DNA from: Bacteroidales bacterium
GTDB taxonomy: Bacteria; Bacteroidota; Bacteroidia; Bacteroidales; F082
Direction: 5' to 3'
Assembly: GCA_020853175.1 (NCBI GenBank)
Contig: JADYZK010000123.1
Location: 1-6,046 of the forward strand
Length of the DNA: 6,046 bases
Shown: positions 1-4,110 of the stretch, piece after piece
Position numbering within the stretch: the stretch's first letter is position 1
Layout of the letters: the number at the start of each line of letters is the position of its first letter
Program-made: the position numbers and the translations under genes
Notes under the pieces: generated by a model
The model's input: the letters and a program-made list of their open reading frames with translations, nothing else
Databases searched by the model: none
Told to the model about the DNA's origin: nothing

Positions 1-191
1 AGCACCGCAGGAAGTGGAAAAGATATAGATTGCTTGCGGACGATTGTGGCTGAAATATAGGATCCATCGCGTGTTGGTATAGATACGCTGTCGTTAATAA
101 CATAAACGCTGTTGTTTGAACCAGACGATTGGGCGTTTATAGCACTAATAAATGTAACAACAATGAACAGGGTTGCCAGAAGGTAATTCAT
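1..191 (-). CDS. N-terminus of an exported CocE/NonD-like (peptidase S15-type) hydrolase, partial
   Basis: The reading frame opens with ATG at 191-189 and stays open to the window edge, giving 63 residues; the rest of the gene is outside. Residues 1-20 (MNYLLATLFIVVTFISAINA) form a clear Sec signal peptide, with cleavage likely after AINA, so the product is exported to the periplasm or beyond. A Ser/Asn-rich stretch follows, then DSVSIPTRDGSYISATIVRK. This resembles the first strand of CocE/NonD or X-Pro dipeptidyl-peptidase (S15) alpha/beta hydrolases, where a 'v.iptrDG..l.a.v.rk' segment precedes the core. Such enzymes hydrolyse esters, amides or peptides. The catalytic Ser, Asp and His would lie beyond the edge, so activity cannot be judged. 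The start lies 15 bp after the stop of the reductase gene, which suggests co-transcription. The frame and signal peptide are clear; the family call rests on about 20 residues. Confidence 0.66.
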   Translation of the reverse strand, partial: MNYLLATLFIVVTFISAINAQSSGSNNSVYVINDSVSIPTRDGSYISATIVRKQSISFPLPAV

Positions 192-206
192 GTGAAAAAG
201 GTAGTT

Positions 207-1100
207 TTAGGATAGATTTTGCTCCTTTTGCAGTTCAAATTTATTTTTTTCTCTATTGATAAACGTTTTCAAATCGGTTGGTTTTTGACCAGTTAAACGT
301 TCGTAAAAGTGCGAAATTTTTGGCTCTTGTTGCCAGCGCGGCAAAAAGTGAAGCAAAAGCATGACCACTATCAAACCTTTCACCAATCCTTCTTGTTTTT
401 TGATGTTGAAAAATTTGAGTGGACCTACAGCACGGTACTTAATTGGGCTTTTGATGGCCGCATTGATCAAAGAAGTGACCTTTTCAAAATTTTCATTCTC
501 CAATCCTGTGATCTCAAAGGCTTGGTTTTGGTGTTCCTTAAACCGATCAAGCACGATTGCACCCACCTCACCTATGTTTTCAAGGTCAACCCAATTGAAC
601 TTTGCCTTGCCCGCCGGCAAAATAATTTCTCGTTTGTTTTTTATGTCCTCCATCAGCGTGGTGGTGAGGTTCTGCATGAAATAACTGGGCCTGAGAAAGA
701 TATAATTGAATTCAAACCTCTTTATCAAACTCTCAATTTTGTTGTGCGGAATAACTTTACTTTTTTCAGCACCTTGCACTGACAAGAAAACAACCTCATG
801 GATGTTGCTGTTCTTCATTTGTTCCATCAAAGGCTTGAAGTATTTTTCAACATCAGAGATGTGTGGCGGCCTGAGCAGAAAAACCCTGTCAATACCTTCA
901 AAGGCAGGCGCAAAGGTGGCGCTGTCCTCAAAATCGAATTTAACATAGCACAAGTTAGGAAATTCCTTAAAATGGACTTTGCCCTTTTCAATGTTTCTTA
1001 CACCGGCAACAACGCGATGCGAGTGGCTTTTTTTGAAAAGGAAACGAATCACCTCAAATCCAACATTTCCGGTGGCTCCCGTAATCAGTATGTTACTCAT
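207..1100 (-). CDS. NmrA-like NAD(P)-binding atypical SDR oxidoreductase
   Basis: This 297-residue protein begins MSNILITGATGNVG. The G8-A-T-G11-N-V-G14 loop after the first strand is the dinucleotide-binding signature of atypical short-chain dehydrogenases. Arg35, just after the second strand (VVAGVR), suggests a preference for NADP(H). FDFEDSATFAPAFEGIDRVFLLRPP (55-79) and FLSVQGAEKS followed by PHNKIE (105-123) match the NmrA/HSCARG/QorB-type group, which lacks the classical YxxxK pair at this site. The C-terminal TGQKPTDLKTFINRE (about residues 268-282) is also usual in that group. Length is normal. There is no signal peptide, so it is cytoplasmic; the hydrophobic stretch near residues 241-258 is probably packed in the C-terminal lobe rather than membrane-spanning. 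The substrate is unknown: relatives act as quinone or azo reductases or as redox sensors. It lies 44 bp after the DJ-1-like gene and 15 bp before the exported hydrolase gene, so it is probably the middle gene of an operon. Confidence 0.88.
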   Translation of the reverse strand: MSNILITGATGNVGFEVIRFLFKKSHSHRVVAGVRNIEKGKVHFKEFPNLCYVKFDFEDSATFAPAFEGIDRVFLLRPPHISDVEKYFKPLMEQMKNSNIHEVVFLSVQGAEKSKVIPHNKIESLIKRFEFNYIFLRPSYFMQNLTTTLMEDIKNKREIILPAGKAKFNWVDLENIGEVGAIVLDRFKEHQNQAFEITGLENENFEKVTSLINAAIKSPIKYRAVGPLKFFNIKKQEGLVKGLIVVMLLLHFLPRWQQEPKISHFYERLTGQKPTDLKTFINREKNKFELQKEQNLS

Positions 1101-1116
1101 GTGATATGGTATTTAA

Positions 1117-1141
1117 TTTTATTCCCGGCTTAGGAATAAAA
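1117..1141. repeat. Perfect 9-bp inverted repeat between the DJ-1-like and reductase genes
   Basis: TTTTATTCC at 1117-1125 and GGAATAAAA at 1133-1141 are perfect reverse complements around a 7-base loop (CGGCTTA). The element sits 3 bp beyond the stop of the DJ-1-like gene and about 16 bp before the start of the reductase gene. It could fold as a hairpin in the intergenic mRNA or act as a DNA operator. No U-tract follows on the minus strand, so it is not a convincing terminator. The repeat is seen directly; its function is unknown. Confidence 0.5.
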
Positions 1142-1144
1142 ACC

Positions 1145-1966
1145 TCAATTTTTCCAGTTTTTAAGACGATCCAAGTAAAGGTAAGATTCTACAAATTTCC
1201 TGTGCTCTTTGCTGCTTAGTTTCTCTAAAAGCTCGAGAGACGAGATATAGGAGGCCAAATTGCCGTTCGAGGATAAAAATTTCCCGTCTTCGATATAGCT
1301 TACAAGGCCGTCGTCTTGTACCTTAAGCTCGGGATAATTTTGTTGCAAGTCGTTGCCCCCGCCAATCCAAGTCACTATTTTTTTGCCGTCGGCTATTCCC
1401 GACTCACCTATTAAAGTGGCACCCGCACAGTTGCTTACAGTAAATTCGGTGTTGTTGTTCTGACTGACAATGAAATCAACCAGATTTTTGTTTTTCACTT
1501 GTAGGGTCATATCATAAGCACTTGGCACAATGAGCACATCCAATTTTGGGGCATTGGCAAGGGTATAATCAGGAAACATTTTTAAACCCTCCTCACTCAC
1601 AATAAAATCATACGATTCGGCAATTGTTATCACGTTGAACAATTGTTTTCCTTGCTCGGTGAGCTTGGTAAAAACATCCAAAGGGGCGGTAAGTTCAGTG
1701 GTTAGCACGTCGTCATACATCAATACTCCGATGGTAGGGAGTTCGGGGATAAGCTTCTTTTTTTTCAATTCCAGCTCGTTTACTTGGCTGTGGGTGAGGC
1801 TGATTAAACCATTTTCAGTATTTCTTGCTGAAACCCTAGGGCTGCAACTTACAACCGAATCTGTTTTGATTTCACTGGTTTTTTCAGATAAAGAATGCGA
1901 TTTTTCCGATGTGCATGCTGTCAGTAAAGCAGCAAGAAGCATTGCTGAGGTAAGATATGTTTTCAT
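1145..1966 (-). CDS. Lipoprotein with a DJ-1/PfpI (class I glutamine amidotransferase-like) domain
   Basis: This is a 273-residue protein. Residues 1-17 are a lipoprotein signal peptide and LLTAC gives the lipidated Cys18, so the mature protein is membrane-anchored outside the cytoplasm. A polar linker (about 19-74) leads to a DJ-1/PfpI domain from LPTIGVLMYDDVLTTELTAP (76-95) to about residue 250. Glu91 sits where the family has its conserved acidic residue. SNCAGATLIGESGIADGKKI (178-197) is the nucleophile elbow, with Cys180 as the reactive cysteine. GGGNDLQQNYPELKVQDDG and the SSNGNLASYISSLELLEKL helix follow the pattern of isonitrile hydratase-like and AraC-fused members. No HTH domain is attached, so it is not a GATase1-AraC regulator. 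Known relatives include hydratases, glyoxalases, chaperones and proteases, so the reaction cannot be assigned. Unusually for the fold, it is exported and lipidated. It is probably the first gene of the unit with the reductase and hydrolase genes, with a TAnnTTTG box upstream. Confidence 0.87.
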   Translation of the reverse strand: MKTYLTSAMLLAALLTACTSEKSHSLSEKTSEIKTDSVVSCSPRVSARNTENGLISLTHSQVNELELKKKKLIPELPTIGVLMYDDVLTTELTAPLDVFTKLTEQGKQLFNVITIAESYDFIVSEEGLKMFPDYTLANAPKLDVLIVPSAYDMTLQVKNKNLVDFIVSQNNNTEFTVSNCAGATLIGESGIADGKKIVTWIGGGNDLQQNYPELKVQDDGLVSYIEDGKFLSSNGNLASYISSLELLEKLSSKEHRKFVESYLYLDRLKNWKN

Positions 1967-1999
1967 AAAAAATATTCTTCAATGGATGAATATACTTGG

Positions 2000-2007
2000 C
2001 AAAGGTA
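2000..2007 (-). promoter_or_regulatory. Bacteroidota-type -7 promoter box upstream of the DJ-1-like lipoprotein gene
   Basis: Read on the minus strand, these bases are TACCTTTG, an exact match to the TAnnTTTG -7 consensus of the primary sigma factor in Bacteroidota. Transcription would start a few bases downstream, around 1990-1996, leaving a leader of roughly 25-30 nt before the ATG at 1966. No TTG is visible at the -33 spacing, so the call rests on the -7 box, its position, and its location after the terminator of the previous unit. Confidence 0.5.
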
Positions 2008-2145
2008 ATTTTATCGTTAAAATTTGGCCTTAGTTTTTTTAAGGCATGAACTCTTTCAGCCGAAATGCAGGTGGTTTTGAAAGTATTTCTATCCATGGAA
2101 ACGGGCTAATTTTATGTCCCACTGCCGGAAAGGCTGTTGTGGGTG

Positions 2146-2180
2146 AAAAAAAACCGGCTGCTGTTGGCAATAGCAGCCGG
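2146..2180 (-). terminator. Strong rho-independent terminator after the lipoprotein pair
   Basis: CCGGCTGCT (2154-2162) and AGCAGCCGG (2172-2180) form a perfect GC-rich 9-bp stem with a 9-base loop. Eight A residues at 2146-2153 on the plus strand become eight U residues immediately after the stem in a minus-strand transcript, the textbook form. The hairpin begins about 112 nt after the stop codon at 2293, so it ends transcription from the two lipoprotein genes and separates them from the DJ-1-like unit. On the plus strand no T-run directly follows the stem, so it acts in one direction. Confidence 0.88.
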
Positions 2181-2193
2181 AAAGCAAAAAGTT

Positions 2194-2208
2194 TTTTCAT
2201 CCGTTGAT
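2194..2208 (+). repeat. Copy C of the 15-base TTTTCATCYGTTGAT repeat
   Basis: TTTTCATCCGTTGAT differs at one position from copies A (2675-2689) and B (2765-2779). It lies in the 3' untranslated region of the second lipoprotein transcript, 13 bp upstream of the terminator stem in the direction of transcription. Within it and the next two bases, TCATC-CGTT-GATGA forms a small 5-bp hairpin. The match is seen directly; its role is unknown. Confidence 0.45.
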
Positions 2209-2292
2209 GAGTTGTTTTGATGGAAAGAAATCGCAACACATCAACTCTTTGAAACGAAAAAGGATACACTAACAAAACGCACATTCGGAAGA

Positions 2293-2754
2293 TTAAAAAT
2301 GTACTCCCCCCCGGGTATGAAGGATTTTTTTATTATAAAACCCTTCCACAGTAATTTCAAAATCTGCATTTAACGTTTTTTGATCAGCATGATTGATTAC
2401 AAATTTTCCTGAGGTAGATTTGTAAAATTCATCGGTAGAACCTTGCACAATAAGCTCGCACGAATGTTGAAAATTTTGACCCAAATAATAGGTTCCGGGC
2501 CCTGTATAGGGTTGGAGTGAAATTTTAAAAACAACCTTACCGGCTAATTCGTTATTCAGCACACGTAAATGCAAAGCATCGCTTAAAAGCTCATAATTAT
2601 CTATACTTTTTGAGCAAACCTGCTTGTGGATATCATCTGTTATTTCCATAAAGAAGACACCTTCGCAGGGGAAATTTTCATCTGTTGATGGATGAGAACA
2701 CGACCCTATTAGACATAAAATAGCCACCAGAGCAAGGATATTAAATCTTGACAT
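2293..2754 (-). CDS. Small lipoprotein of unknown function (second of a pair)
   Basis: I start this 153-residue gene at ATG 2754, not at the in-frame TTG at 2769, because the ATG gives a compact signal peptide, MSRFNILALVAILCLIGSC, with the lipobox LIGSC and lipidated Cys19. The mature part is mostly predicted beta-strand: a segment after NFPCEGVFF, an ISLQPYTGPGTYYLG turn (79-92), SGKFVINHADQKTLNADFEI (115-134), and a closing ILHTRGGVHF. This 'GxYxLG ... GxFxI ... DFEItveG' rhythm recalls small Bacteroidota surface lipoproteins of uncharacterised families, but I cannot name one. Mature cysteines at 30, 47 and 99 may form a disulfide. The gene begins 38 bp after the stop of the first lipoprotein gene and ends in a 7-base G run (coding strand) close to the stop. 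It is probably co-transcribed with its upstream partner and is followed by the terminator near 2180. No enzymatic motif is visible. Confidence 0.8.
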   Translation of the reverse strand: MSRFNILALVAILCLIGSCSHPSTDENFPCEGVFFMEITDDIHKQVCSKSIDNYELLSDALHLRVLNNELAGKVVFKISLQPYTGPGTYYLGQNFQHSCELIVQGSTDEFYKSTSGKFVINHADQKTLNADFEITVEGFYNKKILHTRGGVHF

Positions 2755-2779
2755 GACAGTATCAATCAACAGATGAAAA
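2675..2779. repeat. 15-bp perfect inverted repeat (copies A and B) bracketing a lipoprotein gene start
   Basis: Copy A, TTTTCATCTGTTGAT at 2675-2689, lies inside the coding region; copy B, its exact reverse complement ATCAACAGATGAAAA at 2765-2779, lies in the gap after the first lipoprotein gene. They are separated by 75 bp, and after one mismatch three more bases pair (2691-2693 with 2761-2763). In the minus-strand mRNA the two copies could pair into a long stem whose loop contains the ATG at 2754 and the signal-peptide codons. The repeat is seen directly; an effect on translation is inference. Confidence 0.6.
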
Positions 2780-2792
2780 CGAATGAAAAATA

Positions 2793-3215
2793 TTACTTAC
2801 CTCCTACACTCACAGAACAGCTTGCTGTGAATGACTTACCAATATCTGCTCCACTTTTTATGGTTCCGGTCACTATAAAAATCCAACTTCCTGAGGTTCT
2901 GACAAAAAAGTTAGGAAAAGTAATGGGTTCTCCTTTAATCAACAACATTCCATTTCCAAGGAAAGTTTCGTCCTGCAAGCCGCCCGGCGATTTAATTTCA
3001 AGCTTAATTAATTCATAATCATCGGTGGTACAGGTGATATAAAAGTCAATTGTGGTTGCATCTATGGCGATGGAAGTGGCAGAAAAAACAGGAACACGTG
3101 CTTGGGGTTCCGGTTCTGGTTCCGGATCGTCTTTTTTGCAAGAGGTGGTCATAAACACAACCGCCAAAAACATCATACTGAAAATTAACAGTACATTTTT
3201 AGTTTTCATATTCAT
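2793..3215 (-). CDS. Small lipoprotein of unknown function (first of a pair)
   Basis: This 140-residue protein has a lipoprotein signal peptide ending in the lipobox MTTSC, with Cys26 lipidated. The next residues, KKDDPEPEPEPQ (27-38), form a charged tether; Lys/Asp-rich starts like this are typical of Bacteroidota lipoproteins and resemble export signals that place lipoproteins on the cell surface. Residues 41-140 alternate short hydrophobic strands (VFSATSIAIDATTIDFYITC, WIFIVTGTIKSG, SFTASCSVSVGG) and most likely make a single Ig-like beta-sandwich. Cys62 and Cys133 could form a disulfide joining the sheets. I recognise no named family and no catalytic motif. ATG at 3215 or at 3209 (residue 3) could be the start; both give the same mature protein. 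It stands 139 bp after the LytTR regulator gene, has a dyad just upstream, and is followed 38 bp later by a second lipoprotein gene, so the two probably form one unit. Confidence 0.82.
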   Translation of the reverse strand: MNMKTKNVLLIFSMMFLAVVFMTTSCKKDDPEPEPEPQARVPVFSATSIAIDATTIDFYITCTTDDYELIKLEIKSPGGLQDETFLGNGMLLIKGEPITFPNFFVRTSGSWIFIVTGTIKSGADIGKSFTASCSVSVGGK

Positions 3216-3354
3216 TTGGTTTTAAATGGTTAGATTGCAAGTTACGAATCGAACTTGCCCTTTGTCATGTAAAAATGGGATATGATACCTTTTTTTGATT
3301 ATGCGCTGCAATGAATTTACTATTCGAAACAGTGATCATCCTCTAACAGGCTTT
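3216..3354. other. 139-bp gap between the regulator and lipoprotein genes
   Basis: Apart from the dyad at 3237-3258, this gap is AT-rich with homopolymer runs. I see no intrinsic terminator after the regulator stop and no clear TAnnTTTG box, so it remains open whether the lipoprotein genes have their own promoter or are read through from the kinase-regulator operon. Confidence 0.5.
3237..3258. promoter_or_regulatory. Dyad (possible operator or leader hairpin) upstream of the first lipoprotein gene
   Basis: GCAAGTT at 3237-3243 and AACTTGC at 3252-3258 are perfect 7-bp arms. Inside them CGA (3245-3247) and TCG (3249-3251) continue the symmetry, with A3244 bulged and A3248 at the centre, giving 10 paired positions. 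The dyad lies 22 bp before the ATG at 3215. It could bind a dimeric regulator or form a 5' leader hairpin. I see no good TAnnTTTG promoter box placed around it. Confidence 0.45.
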
Positions 3355-4110
3355 TTATAAATGATCTTGTAAGGCAGTTATAAAAAAATCTTTCCTGCGG
3401 CTTGAAACAGGAATTCTTTCTTTGTTTGACAAAACCACCAGTCCTCCGCAGCCTTTTTCGTAGCTCTGCACGTGGTTGAGGTTGATTAAATGCGATTGAT
3501 GGATTCTGCAAAAACCTAATGGAGAAAGCATTTCATCAAAATCTTTCAAGGTTTTTGCCACCAAAATAGTTTTGCCGTTGCTATTCACAATTTGGGTGTA
3601 GTTTTCATCAGCTTCGCATCTTATAATATCCTCAACGCGAACTATGTACATATTTGTGGAGGTGTTGAGAATAATTTTTTTCTGTTGCCTTTCGGCGTTC
3701 ATGTTTTCTTCGAGAGCGGCAAGTTGCTGGTCAAATCGTTCTTCTACCTCCACTTGTTGTTCTAACTTTTCAACGGCTCGGATGAGCTCACGCGGACTGA
3801 GTGGTTTTAGCAGGTAATCAATAGCACTTAGTTTGATGGCCCGCAAAGCAAACTGATCGAAAGCCGTAACAAAAATGACTTTAAAAGGAATATGACGGTA
3901 CTTTTTCAGCAACTCAAAACCATTGCCTCCCGGCATTTGAATATCGAGAAAAACCACCGCAGGCTTCAGTGTTTTTAAGAGTGTTTGCGCCTCAAAAATA
4001 TTCTCAGCTTCGCCAACAACTTCAATTGTTTTGCAATAAAACTCCAACATATTTTTCAGCGCCGTTCTGGAGTGCGCTTCGTCGTCAACCAATATTGCTC
4101 TCATACCCAT
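3355..4110 (-). CDS. LytTR-family response regulator
   Basis: This 251-residue protein is a receiver plus LytTR DNA-binding regulator. The receiver (about 1-120) shows the acidic pocket Asp9/Asp10, phospho-acceptor Asp56 in VVFLDIQMPGGNG, Thr82 in VTAFD and Lys102 in YLLKPLS. A Glu/Gln-rich helical linker (about 113-143) leads to the LytTR domain (about 145-247), with the family hallmark FCRIHQSHLINLNHV (200-214) and a closing IPVSSRRKDFF. Asp56 is presumably phosphorylated by the kinase encoded just upstream, after which LytTR domains bind paired direct-repeat sites in promoters. The ATG at 4110 overlaps the kinase gene by 10 bp. The alternative ATG at 4104 would give MRAILVDDE and an exact ATGA stop-start overlap. 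Either way translation is probably coupled. All key residues are present. Its targets are not shown; the two lipoprotein genes downstream are candidates by position only. Confidence 0.96.
   Translation of the reverse strand: MGMRAILVDDEAHSRTALKNMLEFYCKTIEVVGEAENIFEAQTLLKTLKPAVVFLDIQMPGGNGFELLKKYRHIPFKVIFVTAFDQFALRAIKLSAIDYLLKPLSPRELIRAVEKLEQQVEVEERFDQQLAALEENMNAERQQKKIILNTSTNMYIVRVEDIIRCEADENYTQIVNSNGKTILVAKTLKDFDEMLSPLGFCRIHQSHLINLNHVQSYEKGCGGLVVLSNKERIPVSSRRKDFFITALQDHL

Larger units (their letters stand above)
1967..2292. other. 326-bp intergenic region between the lipoprotein pair and the DJ-1-like gene
   Basis: This gap holds, in transcription order, copy C of the 15-base repeat (2194-2208), the terminator (2146-2180) and the -7 box (2000-2007). 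Short open frames cross it on the minus strand, including one opening at ATG 2284, but that frame reads straight through the terminator stem and U-tract and resembles no family I know, so I do not call a gene here. Confidence 0.7.

Noticed and set aside
192..206. TACCTTTT just before the exported hydrolase start, one mismatch from the -7 consensus
   Set aside because: It lies only a few bases before the ATG, leaving no room for a leader, in a 15-bp gap typical of an operon.
309..1133. Several plus-strand open frames opposite the reductase gene
   Set aside because: They are antisense frames of a well-conserved SDR gene with no recognisable domain or start context.
1635..2033. 132-codon plus-strand frame opposite the DJ-1-like gene
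   Set aside because: Serine- and phenylalanine-rich antisense translation; the opposite strand carries an intact family domain with its catalytic cysteine.
1884..2096. 70-codon minus-strand frame overlapping the start of the DJ-1-like gene
   Set aside because: It overlaps the lipoprotein signal-peptide codons in another frame and crosses the promoter box; no protein-like pattern.
2039..2284. 81-codon minus-strand frame in the intergenic region, with an internal MKKLFAFRLLLP start that looks like a signal peptide
   Set aside because: It runs through the terminator stem and U-tract, which account for its LLLPTAAGFF segment, and its proline- and phenylalanine-rich remainder resembles no family.
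2755..2769. Upstream TTG start for the second lipoprotein
   Set aside because: It would add five residues ahead of a good ATG-initiated lipoprotein signal peptide and lies inside arm B of the inverted repeat; ATG 2754 is preferred.
3310..3350. Two TGTT-containing repeats after the regulator stop as LytTR binding sites
   Set aside because: They are 17 bp apart and match the known LytTR repeat poorly; spacing and sequence are both off.
3334..3366. GATCAT/ATGATC pair near the regulator stop as a terminator
   Set aside because: Only six AT-rich pairs with a long loop and no following U-tract; it does not qualify as an intrinsic terminator.
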